Shown one piece after another: positions 43,026 through 51,260 of a DNA stretch of 64,000 bases. Location: the NCBI GenBank assembly GCA_026126065.1, contig JAHCJY010000002.1:558001-622000 (forward strand), written 5' to 3'. Within the stretch, counting starts at the first letter, position 1. Every line of letters starts with the position of its first letter. The DNA is from Bauldia sp. GTDB lineage: Bacteria > Pseudomonadota > Alphaproteobacteria > Rhizobiales > Kaistiaceae. The notes under the pieces are model-generated. The model searched no databases and was not told the DNA's origin. It was given only the letters and a program-made list of their open reading frames with translations. A program made the translations under genes and the position numbers.

Positions 43026-44279
43026 GTGATCGAAGCGGGCATGTACTTTGCCCTGGGGCTCGCAACGGCGGGACTCCTTGCGCTGATGATCGCCCCCTTG
43101 TTCTGGCGCCGGGCCGTGCGGCGGACGCGCGCCGAGATCGAACACGCCGTCCCGCGCAGCCTTGGCGAAATCCAGGCCGAGAAGGACCAGCTCCGGGCCG
43201 AGTTCGCGATGTCGACCCGCCGGCTTGAGTTGAGTGTCGAGCGGCTGCGGGACAAGGCCGGCGAACACCTCGCGGAGATCAACGACAAGCGGGCTTTGGT
43301 GAAGCGGCTTGCCGAGGAGCAGGCACGCCGCGTCGCTGCCGTCGAGCAACTCGAACAGCGCGAGGCCGAACTGAGCAAGCTCCTCGATCGCCGCGAGGAG
43401 CGGCTCAGGGACAGTTCGGCGGAACTCGAATCGGTCCGCACAAGCCTTGCCGAGCGCAGCCGCGCCCTCGAACAGCTCGAGCAAGCCATGAAGCGCGCCA
43501 GCGAGACGGCCGAACAGAAGACGATCGAACTAGTCGCGCGCGGCACCGAAATCGACAACCTCAAGGACCAGTTGACCTCCGCGAAGGCGCGCCAGACCGC
43601 GCTCCACATCGAGCGGACGCGCCTCGAAACGGCGGTCGCCGAAGCCCACGCCGGCCAGACCGTGGACACGAGGAAGATCGAGAGCCTGGAACGCCGCATC
43701 GTGCGGATGGAGGCCGAGCGGAGCGAAGCAGCCGCCGAGGTGGAAGAGCGCGACCGCGAGATCGAGCGCCTCACCGCGGAACTGGAGGCGCGGGCGGGCA
43801 CGGTCGAGGCGCTCGAGCACCGGCTCATCGAGGCCGAGGCGGCATTCGCCGAGGCATCCGCGGAAGCCGCCCGGCTGACGCTCGACCTCGAAGAGGCCGG
43901 CCACCGCGACCACCATGCCGAAACCAATGAAGCGCTCGCGAGCCTCGAGCACGAACGCGAGGCGCTGCTCGCCCAGATCGCCGCCCTTCAGGACGCCTTC
44001 GATCGCAGCACGGCCGAGAACGCCGAGTTGCGGCGCGTCGCGGGCGACGCCTGGGAGGCGGAGCGGATGCAGAACGCCCTCCTCCGCGAACGGCTGAACG
44101 ACATCGCCGGCGAGGTCGTGCGGCTCACCCGATCCTACCGCGGCGACCTCGGGCTCGCGGAACTGACCGTGCTTTCGGGCGGTGCCGATCCCGACCCCGA
44201 CAGGACGCCGGGGCGAGCGGCTGGCGAAGGCTCGCTGGCCGATCGCATCCGCGCGCTCCAGCGCAGCGCGAAGGGTTAG
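43026..44279 (+). CDS. Membrane-anchored coiled-coil protein of unknown function
   Basis: The 417-aa product starts with a GTG and has one N-terminal membrane helix (MYFALGLATAGLLALMIAPLF), a basic stop-transfer segment (WRRAVRRTRAEIEHAV) and then about 320 residues of uninterrupted coiled coil (for example RLAEEQARRVAAVEQLEQRE). The C-terminal part (NALLRERLNDIAGEVVRLTR) ends in a short low-complexity tail. Long proteins of this form occur beside chpT/eipA loci in Hyphomicrobiales and are uncharacterised. Because of the anchor it probably faces the cytoplasm. Confidence 0.75.
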   Translation: MIEAGMYFALGLATAGLLALMIAPLFWRRAVRRTRAEIEHAVPRSLGEIQAEKDQLRAEFAMSTRRLELSVERLRDKAGEHLAEINDKRALVKRLAEEQARRVAAVEQLEQREAELSKLLDRREERLRDSSAELESVRTSLAERSRALEQLEQAMKRASETAEQKTIELVARGTEIDNLKDQLTSAKARQTALHIERTRLETAVAEAHAGQTVDTRKIESLERRIVRMEAERSEAAAEVEERDREIERLTAELEARAGTVEALEHRLIEAEAAFAEASAEAARLTLDLEEAGHRDHHAETNEALASLEHEREALLAQIAALQDAFDRSTAENAELRRVAGDAWEAERMQNALLRERLNDIAGEVVRLTRSYRGDLGLAELTVLSGGADPDPDRTPGRAAGEGSLADRIRALQRSAKG

Positions 44280-44347
44280 CTGCCTCCCGGAACCCCGGTC
44301 GACGGTCCTTCGTTTTCCCATCGGGGCCGACGACAGGAGACGGGTCG

Positions 44348-44802
44348 ATGACCGAACCGACCGCAAAGGTCTCGCGCATCATCGAGGCAACGCCGGAGAC
44401 GATCTTCCGGGAGCTGACTTCGCCCGGGCGGATGAAGGACTTCTTCCTCGGCGCCAGGTCGAGAGCACGTTCAAGGTGGGAGATTCGATCACCTTCAGCG
44501 GGGTCTTCGAGGGCAAGCCATACGAAGACAAGGGCGAGATCCTCATCAATGATCCGCCGCGGCGGCTCGCCTTCTCGCACTTCAGTCCGCTGGCGGGTGC
44601 AGCCGACGAGCCTGCGAACTACCACACCGTGACGTTCGACCTGATGCCCGCCGGTGACGCGACCGAAGTGACGCTCACGCAAGCCAATCTCCTCGGCGGC
44701 GTGAAGCCTTCCGACGTCCGGAACCGGGGCGCGTTCGAGACGAACTGGCGGTCCCTCCTCGAGAAGCTCGATGCCGCCGCGACCCGCGCTCGCGCCGCGT
44801 GA
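44348..44802 (+). pseudogene. SRPBCC (AHSA1-type) protein gene with a frameshift
   Basis: The first part reads MTEPTAKVSRIIEATPETIF and RELTSPGRMKDFFLGA. The second, in another frame, reads QVESTFKVGDSITFSG, VFEGKPYEDKGEILIND and a C-terminal FETNWRSLLEKLDA. Both parts are typical of the START-like AHSA1 family, and the junction near 44454 lacks one base relative to a continuous frame (GCC-AGG versus GCC-nAG-GTC). The SD AGGAGA precedes the ATG. It is either a recent pseudogene or a sequencing error. Confidence 0.8.
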
Positions 44803-44930
44803 ACGCCGCTTTGAGCCATCGTCCCGAAGCGATGCTCCCCGGCCGCCGAAGGCGTCGAACCGCCATGCGATTTGAGCTAGGATGTCACGGCTGAGCGGGG
44901 GCGCGCCCCGCTGCTCCCGAGGCGGCCACA

Positions 44931-45551
44931 ATGTCAGATGCACCGATCTCCCGCGGATTCTTCGGCCGCCGTCGCCCCGACGCCAGAAGCGACCGCATCC
45001 CGCCCGGCCAGCATCTTGTGAACGACTTCCCCGTCCTCTCGGCCGGCCCCACGCCGCGCGTCGATCTCGCGCGCTGGGCCTTCGCCCTGCGCCGCGATGG
45101 GCAGGACATCGTCCGCTGGACCTGGGAAGAGTTCAACGCCCTGCCGCAAACCGACGTCACCGTCGATATCCACTGCGTGACGACGTGGTCGAAGCTCGAC
45201 ACGAGGTGGCGCGGCGTGTCGATCGACACCATCCTGTCCGCCGCCGGCGTTGACGCGCCGCCCTCGGCTTACGCCATGGCGCATTGCGACGGCGGCTACA
45301 CCACCAATGTCCCGCTCGCCGACATGACCGGCGGCAAGGCGATGGTCGCCCACACCTATGACGGCAGGCCGCTGGAGCCGGCCCATGGCGGCCCAGCGCG
45401 TCTCCTCGTGCCGCACCTCTATTTCTGGAAGAGCGCCAAATGGGTGCGGTCGATCGAGTTCATCGATCGCGACCAGCCCGGCTTCTGGGAACAGCTCGGC
45501 TACAACATGTACGGCGATCCCTGGCGGGAGCAGCGCTATGCGGGCGATTGA
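44931..45551 (+). CDS. Sulfite-oxidase-like molybdopterin oxidoreductase
   Basis: The 206-aa product is a single molybdopterin-binding domain of sulfite-oxidase type: PPGQHLVNDFPVLSAGPTPR, WTWEEFNALPQTDVTVDIHC (Mo-ligating Cys in the DIHCVTTWSKLDTRW segment), GYTTNVPLADM and a C-terminal HLYFWKSAKWVRSIEFIDRD. It lacks a signal peptide, so it is likely cytoplasmic. The substrate is unknown. The following gene, a flavin reductase, overlaps it by 14 bases, and a DUF6510 gene follows that. This three-gene set is recurrent in bacteria, so they probably form one redox unit. Confidence 0.88.
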   Translation: MSDAPISRGFFGRRRPDARSDRIPPGQHLVNDFPVLSAGPTPRVDLARWAFALRRDGQDIVRWTWEEFNALPQTDVTVDIHCVTTWSKLDTRWRGVSIDTILSAAGVDAPPSAYAMAHCDGGYTTNVPLADMTGGKAMVAHTYDGRPLEPAHGGPARLLVPHLYFWKSAKWVRSIEFIDRDQPGFWEQLGYNMYGDPWREQRYAGD

Positions 45552-46305
45552 GGAGGCCGGAACCGGCACGCCTCCACGCCTGATCTGGCGTACCGCCGAA
45601 GTCATCGCGATCACCGAGGAGACCCCGCGCGTCCGGACGCTCGCGCTCGGCGTCCCCGGCTGGCCCGGCCACCTTGCCGGCCAGCATCTCGACGTGCGCC
45701 TGACGGCGCCAGACGGATACTCCGCGCAGCGCTCCTACTCGATCGGCTCGCCTCCCGAGACGCCGCACATCGAACTGACCGTCCAGCGCCTCGAAGAGGG
45801 CGAGGTGTCGCCCTATCTCGCGCATGACGTCCGCCCCGGCGACCGCTTTGAGGTGCGCGGGCCGATCGGCGGCCATTTCGTCTGGGCCGCGACACAGGGC
45901 GGACCGCTTCTGCTCATCGCCGGCGGCTCCGGGGTCGTGCCGCTGATGGCGATGCTCCGCCACCGCGCCGCGGCCGGCTCCACGGCGCCGGCGGTGCTGC
46001 TCTACTCGTCGCGGACCTTCGCCGACATCATCTTCCGCGCCGAACTGGAGCGGCTCGCAACGCCCGGCTCGGGGCTTGCCGTCGTCCACACGTTGACCGA
46101 TTCGCCGCCTGCGGACTGGACCGGCTTTCGCCGCCGGATCGACCGCGCGATGATCGAGACAGTCGGTTTCCCACCGGACGCGAAGCCGCGCTGCTTCATC
46201 TGCGGCCCGACCGGCCTGGTCGAGTCAGCCGCGCGCACGCTGGTCGAGATCGGTCACGCCGCGGCCCTGGTGAAGACGGAACGCTTCGGCCCGACGGGCG
46301 GCTGA
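45538..46305 (+). CDS. FAD/NAD(P)-binding oxidoreductase (ferredoxin-reductase type)
   Basis: The 255-aa product has the FAD-binding motif RSYSIGSPPE (RxYS), a phosphate loop in GPIGGHFVW, the NAD-binding GGSGVVPLMAMLRHRA and the C-terminal CFICGPTGLVESAARTL. This is the FNR-like fold without an iron-sulfur domain. It would pass electrons from NAD(P)H to the molybdopterin enzyme encoded just upstream; the overlap of 14 bases supports translational coupling. The ATG at 45538 lies inside that gene, and upstream in-frame sequence is not FNR-like. Confidence 0.9.
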   Translation: MRAIEEAGTGTPPRLIWRTAEVIAITEETPRVRTLALGVPGWPGHLAGQHLDVRLTAPDGYSAQRSYSIGSPPETPHIELTVQRLEEGEVSPYLAHDVRPGDRFEVRGPIGGHFVWAATQGGPLLLIAGGSGVVPLMAMLRHRAAAGSTAPAVLLYSSRTFADIIFRAELERLATPGSGLAVVHTLTDSPPADWTGFRRRIDRAMIETVGFPPDAKPRCFICGPTGLVESAARTLVEIGHAAALVKTERFGPTGG

Positions 46306-46343
46306 CGACACTTGCCGCCACGGCGGCCGAACGGGAGGACGAC

Positions 46344-46622
46344 ATGAGCGCGGAGGCTGGAGCGGACTTCATCCCTCTCGACGGCAACGCGGTTGCCGGA
46401 GACTTGAGCGAGCTTTTTGCCCGCGACGTCACCACAGCCACGATCCGCTGCGGCAGTTGCGGATCCTCGGCCGAGATCGGCGCCGTGCGGGTCTATGGCG
46501 GCGCGATGGGGTCGATCTTCCGCTGTTTCACCTGTGACACGGCGGTCATCCGCATGGTCCGCACGCCGCGCGGCTTTGCCATCGACATGCGCGGCGCGGC
46601 CCTGTTGCTGGTCAACACCTGA
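46344..46622 (+). CDS. DUF6510 zinc-ribbon-like protein
   Basis: The 92-aa product has a zinc-ribbon-like set of Cys (IRCGSCGSS and FRCFTCDTA) within a short beta-rich domain, preceded by GNAVAGDLSELFARDVTTAT. The GDLSELF start and paired CxxC motifs match DUF6510. Members of this family are typically encoded with a sulfite-oxidase-like protein and a flavin reductase, as here. It may be an electron-transfer or metal-binding partner. SD is GGGAGGA about 8 bases upstream. Confidence 0.85.
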   Translation: MSAEAGADFIPLDGNAVAGDLSELFARDVTTATIRCGSCGSSAEIGAVRVYGGAMGSIFRCFTCDTAVIRMVRTPRGFAIDMRGAALLLVNT

Positions 46623-46638
46623 CCGACGCGGAGCGCTC

Positions 46639-47538
46639 TCAGCGTTCGACCGGCACGAACCGAGCCGCCCGCGCTTCGATCGCGTTCATCTGCTTCTCGG
46701 TCATTCCCTCGGCGAGAATCTCCAGCGCACCGGGCGCGCTCCGCACCGTGCCGGCCTGCGCGGCGAGGTATATCCAGTAGTACGCCTCGGCGTTGTCGAC
46801 CGGCACGCCCTCGCCGAGCGCGTACATGATGCCGAGGTCGTACTGCGCGGCCGCATTCCCCGCCGCCGCGGCCAGCGAGTAGAGACGCATCGCCTCCGGG
46901 TAATTGAGGCCGACCGGACCATCCGGATCGACGTAGAGGTCAGCGGCCGCCTCCTGTGCCTCCACGTGGTTCTGTTCGGCCGCAAGAAGGAACCAGTGGA
47001 GGGACTCGGCGAGATCCCGCGGCACGCCGCCGGTGCCGAAATAGAGGAGGCCCAGTTCGAACTGCGCCGCCGGGAAACCCGCGTCGGCAGCCATCCGGAA
47101 CCAGCGCGCCGCCTCGACCGCGTCCTCGGGGACCCCCCTGCCGCCCGCATAGAGGAGGCCGACCCCGGTCTGGGCCCCGGTGTGCCCGCTATCGGCGGCC
47201 CGCCTGTACCAGGTCATCGCGTCGGCATAGCTCTGCTTGATGCCCTCGCCCTGCGAGTAGGCAAAGCCGAGATTGAACTGCGCACCGATGTGGCCGGCCT
47301 CGGCCGCGACCCTGTACCAGCGCACCGCCTGTGCCGGATCGACCGGCAGCCCTTCGCCAAAATAGTAGCGCTCGGCGAGCTCGAAGGCGGCATCCGCGTC
47401 GCCCGCGGCGGCCATCGACTGGACGGTCGCGAGGTTGGTCTGGGGCCCCACCCCCTGCTGGCCGGCGGCGGGACTGGCCGCGATGGCGATGGAAAGGGCG
47501 AGGGCGGCGGCAAGGGTGGCGAGGCGGCGAACGATCAT
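46639..47538 (-). CDS. Secreted Sel1-repeat (TPR-like) protein
   Basis: The 299-aa product has a signal peptide (LATLAAALALSIAIAASPA) and about seven Sel1 repeats. Each carries the A-x-x-x-LGxxYxxGxG pattern: AAFELAERYYFGEGLPVD, AQFNLGFAYSQGEGIKQS, AQTGVGLLYAGGRGVPED, AQFELGLLYFGTGGVPRD and AQYDLGIMYALGEGVPVD. Sel1 proteins are scaffold or regulatory adaptors, often in the envelope. Length is short for the family. No enzymatic domain is present. It is convergent with the DUF6510 gene and ends 16 bases away. Confidence 0.88.
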   Translation of the reverse strand: MIVRRLATLAAALALSIAIAASPAAGQQGVGPQTNLATVQSMAAAGDADAAFELAERYYFGEGLPVDPAQAVRWYRVAAEAGHIGAQFNLGFAYSQGEGIKQSYADAMTWYRRAADSGHTGAQTGVGLLYAGGRGVPEDAVEAARWFRMAADAGFPAAQFELGLLYFGTGGVPRDLAESLHWFLLAAEQNHVEAQEAAADLYVDPDGPVGLNYPEAMRLYSLAAAAGNAAAQYDLGIMYALGEGVPVDNAEAYYWIYLAAQAGTVRSAPGALEILAEGMTEKQMNAIEARAARFVPVER

Positions 47539-47700
47539 CGGCAGAACCTAGCGGGAATTCACGCGTTGCTCCACTACGGCGAGAGGAAACTCGCGGCAAG
47601 GTGAGGACCGGGGGTTGGAAAGTCGCCGCTTGACGGCAAAGGGCCGTGCTCTTGGGCGCAAGCTCGGCTAGCGTGACGCCGCGCGCCCGGGGGGCGCCGC

Positions 47701-48654
47701 ATGATCGTCAAAGGCCCGGACATGCAGTTCCTTCGCCGGCTGTCGCTGGTCGACTTCGCGCTGATCGTCGCCCTCGTCGTGGTAGGCGCGCTCGCGATCT
47801 CGAACCAGCGCGGCGCGACGACGGCGGGAGGCGGCGGGCTTGCCCTCTCGAACGAGAACATCTCCGCTTTCCAGGATGGGCTGGTGGACCTCTTCACCGC
47901 GCTGGCGACCGGGCAGCCGGCGGAAGCCGGGTTCGAGGCCGTGGCGACGGCTGTCGGAAACGCCCGCGATACCGCACTCGCGCCGGAGGTTGCCGAACTC
48001 GCGGCCGCCCACGCAATGCGGAACGATCCCGCCATCGCCGCGTCCCTGGCGAGGATCAGCAGGCTGACGCAGACGAGCCCGTTCGCCGAACTGTTCCTCA
48101 ATGCCTACGCCAGCGGAACGCTCAACTACGCCCTTCAGTCGGGCGGGGCGACGCCGGCGACCGGACGCGAATGGGTGCATCTGGTCTGGATCGAGACCGC
48201 TCCCAGTGGCGCCCTCCTCGCCTGGCAGCTCGCACCCGGCGAGGCAACATGGTCGGTCGAACCCGGCAATGCCGCCGTCACCCTTGCCTTCGCCGTGCCC
48301 GGCGAAGGGCACACCGGTACGCTCCGCCTCGCGCCGGCCAGCCCCGGCGCAATTGTCGAAGCGCTGGCGACCTTCAGCGCCGCGCTAACCGAATCCATGG
48401 TCGCGCTGGGCGAGCCGGTCCCGCTCGACGACGGCATCCTGATTCTCGACCGGGGCGAAGCGACCGGCGCCAGGCCCGGCCAGCCCTGGATCGGCGAAAC
48501 GCGGCTCGGCGAGCCGCCCGGCCTCCTTGACGACATCCGGCGCGCCGAAGCCGTCGTGTGGACGGCGACCCTTGCCGACGGTCGGACCTTCCTGATGCGG
48601 ATCAGGATGGGCGAGACCGGCCGCGCCGCCGTCGCCTCGGTATTCCCGGCCTGA
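47701..48654 (+). CDS. Membrane-anchored protein of unknown function
   Basis: The 317-aa product has one N-terminal membrane helix (LVDFALIVALVVVGALAISN) and a large external part with helical (VAELAAAHAMRNDPAIAASL) and beta-rich (GTLRLAPASPGAIVEALATF) stretches. A GC-rich SD (GGGGGG) precedes ATG 47701. I do not recognise the family. The next gene on the same strand is a secreted protein, and the end-to-start gap is 74 bases, so the two are probably one transcript with the genes at 48729 and 49923. Confidence 0.6.
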   Translation: MIVKGPDMQFLRRLSLVDFALIVALVVVGALAISNQRGATTAGGGGLALSNENISAFQDGLVDLFTALATGQPAEAGFEAVATAVGNARDTALAPEVAELAAAHAMRNDPAIAASLARISRLTQTSPFAELFLNAYASGTLNYALQSGGATPATGREWVHLVWIETAPSGALLAWQLAPGEATWSVEPGNAAVTLAFAVPGEGHTGTLRLAPASPGAIVEALATFSAALTESMVALGEPVPLDDGILILDRGEATGARPGQPWIGETRLGEPPGLLDDIRRAEAVVWTATLADGRTFLMRIRMGETGRAAVASVFPA

Positions 48655-48728
48655 CGGACCGCCGCTTGCGCTGGAAGGCTTCCTCCGTAAGTCTCCGGCG
48701 CCGCGATCAAGCGCGGGGGAGTGCACCG

Positions 48729-49793
48729 ATGCGCCTCGCACGCCTGCTCCCTGCCCTCGCCGCGGCGCTGGTCGCCGTTGCCGCATCTGCTCAGGAGCCG
48801 GCGGCGCCTGACCCCGCGCGCTCCGCCGTCACCCTGTTCTACCCGCGTACGCTCGTCCGGACGGAGGAGCGCGGCCTCGATGGCACCGCGACGTGGCGGA
48901 TGGCCAATCTCGGGCCGGTACGCGCGCTCGAGGCGGTGCTGTCCTTCCCCGGCGCCGACGGGGACATGATCGTCCTGATCGAGGAGAACCCCTACCGCGA
49001 CCTGCCGGACGACATGCTTGTCCACGCCTGGCCGCAATGGCCCGCCACGGCCGAGGGTCCGGCGGCCATGTGGGCCTACCTCGTCGGCGTCGAGATGGAC
49101 GGCGATGCGCAGGCCGGCCTGATCGCCACCGCGCGAGGCGACTGGACTACGGGGCTGATGGCGGCGGGCGCTGCCCGCAACCACGAGCGCCTGCGGGCGG
49201 CCGGCATCCTCATCGTCGAGCTGGGCCTCCCGGACGGAAAGGCATTCGTCGCCCTCCGCCTCGGGGCGGAACAGCGGAGCCTTCTCGCCGAGCTCATCCC
49301 GGCCGACGGGCCGGCCTTCCCGCTCGCCGGCCCCGCCGAGCCGAGGATCCTCTCCGTCGGCGCTCCGGACGGCACCGGGGGCGTGCTGTGGGACACGCCG
49401 ACCGCCGAGGGGGGCGGCGTGATGGTGCGCGGCCGCTTCTACCTCGACGACCGCGGCATCCGGTTCAACCTCGTCATCGCCATGACGCCGGACGGCCTCG
49501 TCATGACGGTCGAGGGCAACACGCGATCGCCTGGCGCCATCGTCGCCCTGTCGGTTCTGACACCGGATGGCGAGATTGCGCTGCCGGCGGGTTCTCCGCC
49601 AGCTGCAGCCGGGAATGGATCATCGACGCTCGCCTTCGGTGCGGACGCGACTGCGGCGGCCCTGGAAATCCTTCGTGGTCCCGGCACGGCGCTGACTCTC
49701 CTCTTCGCCGACGCCGACGGAGCCGCGCCACCGGTCTTCGCCGCGCTCCCGCAAAGCTGGAACCCGTTCGCGTACCTCGCGCCGGCGCCTTAG
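48729..49793 (+). CDS. Large secreted protein of unknown function
   Basis: The 354-aa product has a signal peptide (RLLPALAAALVAVAASAQ). The mature part is beta-rich and probably has several sandwich-like modules, with acidic repeats such as GGVMVRGRFYLDDRGIRFN and GLVMTVEGNTRSPGAIVALS. No catalytic motif or lipobox is visible, and I do not recognise the family. It follows a membrane-anchored unknown protein and precedes a 142-aa unknown, all on the plus strand. The ATG at 48729 starts the signal peptide; a longer frame upstream is not plausible. Confidence 0.6.
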   Translation: MRLARLLPALAAALVAVAASAQEPAAPDPARSAVTLFYPRTLVRTEERGLDGTATWRMANLGPVRALEAVLSFPGADGDMIVLIEENPYRDLPDDMLVHAWPQWPATAEGPAAMWAYLVGVEMDGDAQAGLIATARGDWTTGLMAAGAARNHERLRAAGILIVELGLPDGKAFVALRLGAEQRSLLAELIPADGPAFPLAGPAEPRILSVGAPDGTGGVLWDTPTAEGGGVMVRGRFYLDDRGIRFNLVIAMTPDGLVMTVEGNTRSPGAIVALSVLTPDGEIALPAGSPPAAAGNGSSTLAFGADATAAALEILRGPGTALTLLFADADGAAPPVFAALPQSWNPFAYLAPAP

Positions 49794-49922
49794 CCGGAGG
49801 CGCGAGCGCGGGAATTTTTGTGTCCGGACACCGGGACCGCTGGACGCGGCGACGGCGAACGATCAGTGTCGCGCCGCCCGCGGCTCGGCCGCTTCGGCAG
49901 CGATCGGAGAAGGACGAACGGG

Positions 49923-50351
49923 ATGGCCATGTTCAAGCACGAGACCCTTGGCCAGGTTTTCTCCACGCGGGGCCTCGGCCGGACCGGCACGCTCGACGGC
50001 GGGAAGTTCGCCTTCGTGGAACTCGTTGGCGCCGATCGCGCCACGCTTTCGATCGCTTTCCCGCCGACGGGCGCCGCAGCGATCGCCAGCCGCATCGTTG
50101 CAGCGATGGAAATGGCGGAACATCAGCGCGTCAACGGCGAGCAGGCCACCGATACCGCTGCTCCCGTCGTCACCGACCAGAACGTCGACATCAGCATGTC
50201 CGGCGACATGCTCGTGCTGACGCTGTCGACCAGCACCGTCCCGCTGACCTTCCGCCTGTCGAAGAGCCGGGCGGAGAAGATACGCGCGGCGCTGGAGGCA
50301 GGCGAGGAACGGCTCGGCGGCGCGGCGGACGGCACAGCCGACGGCGCCTGA
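49923..50351 (+). CDS. Cytoplasmic protein of unknown function
   Basis: The 142-aa product starts MAMFKHETLGQVFSTRGLGR with an SD AAGGA eight bases upstream. A helix (AAIASRIVAAMEMAEHQRVN) is followed by a beta strand pair (DQNVDISMSGDMLVLTLSTS, TVPLTFRLSK), and the end is acidic. There is no signal peptide or membrane segment. I do not recognise a family. It follows two secreted unknown genes and precedes an aldose-epimerase-like gene. Confidence 0.6.
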   Translation: MAMFKHETLGQVFSTRGLGRTGTLDGGKFAFVELVGADRATLSIAFPPTGAAAIASRIVAAMEMAEHQRVNGEQATDTAAPVVTDQNVDISMSGDMLVLTLSTSTVPLTFRLSKSRAEKIRAALEAGEERLGGAADGTADGA

Positions 50352-50384
50352 CCGCCAACCCAGAACCAACGACGGGGGAGAACG

Positions 50385-51173
50385 ATGATCACGCTTTCGA
50401 GCCGCGGCGGAACCGCGACGATCGACTTCTTTGGCGGGCAGATCCTGTCCTACGTACCGGCGGGCGGCACCGACCTCCTGTGGCGGACGAGCGAAGAACA
50501 CCTCGCCGCCGCCAAGGCCGCCGGCAAGGCTCCGCGCGGGGGTATTCCGGTGTGCTGGCCGTGGTTCGGCCCGCATCCGACCGATACCGCCGGGCCGGGC
50601 CACGGCCTCGCCCGCATCGGGACCTGGACGTCCGATCACATCCACGGCGACCATGGCGAACTGAAATTCTCGACCGACGGGTCGAACCCGCTCTTCCCCT
50701 ACGCCGCGGATGCATGGCTCTACGTGGCGGTCTCGGACGTCCTGGAGGTGACGCTGACGACCATCAACCGGAGCGACCGTCCCTTCGTGCTGACGCAGGG
50801 CCTTCACACCTATCTCCGCGTCGGCGATGTCGAGAAGGTCGAAGTCCTCGGGCTCGAAAAGGCCACCAGCAACAAGGGCGACCACACCGACGGCCCGCTG
50901 ACCATCAAGGGCGAGGTGGACCGCATCTACTCCCCGGTCACCGGCCCGCTCCGCGTCAAGGACCCTGTCCTGCGGCGCACGATCGTCGTCGAGAACGCCG
51001 GCTGCACCGAGGCGGTGATCTGGAACCCGGGCTCCGACAAGCCCGACATGCCGGCAGGCTCGTTCCGCAACATGCTCTGCGTCGAGCCCGCGAATGCGAA
51101 GGACGCCCCGACCGTCCCACCGGGCGGCCGCGCCCGCATCTCAACGCGGATCCGCGCCATCCCGCTCGGCTAG
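50385..51173 (+). CDS. D-hexose-6-phosphate mutarotase-like protein (YeaD family)
   Basis: The 262-aa product belongs to the aldose-1-epimerase superfamily, YeaD-type: RGGIPVCWPWFGPHP is the signature segment, followed by GHGLARIGTW with the catalytic His, LTQGLHTYLRVGDVEKVEVL and TEAVIWNPGSDKPDMP. Enzymes of this type equilibrate alpha and beta anomers of sugar 6-phosphates. The protein is of typical length. A GGGGGAG SD precedes the ATG. The neighbouring aminotransferase is downstream on the same strand, with no clear link. Confidence 0.9.
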   Translation: MITLSSRGGTATIDFFGGQILSYVPAGGTDLLWRTSEEHLAAAKAAGKAPRGGIPVCWPWFGPHPTDTAGPGHGLARIGTWTSDHIHGDHGELKFSTDGSNPLFPYAADAWLYVAVSDVLEVTLTTINRSDRPFVLTQGLHTYLRVGDVEKVEVLGLEKATSNKGDHTDGPLTIKGEVDRIYSPVTGPLRVKDPVLRRTIVVENAGCTEAVIWNPGSDKPDMPAGSFRNMLCVEPANAKDAPTVPPGGRARISTRIRAIPLG

Positions 51174-51260
51174 CAGAAGGCGCTGCCGGCTCGCCGGCCG
51201 GACCATCCGACAAGAGCACGCCGGTTGACTCCGCCCCCTCTGCCTGCGCGAATTCCGCCC

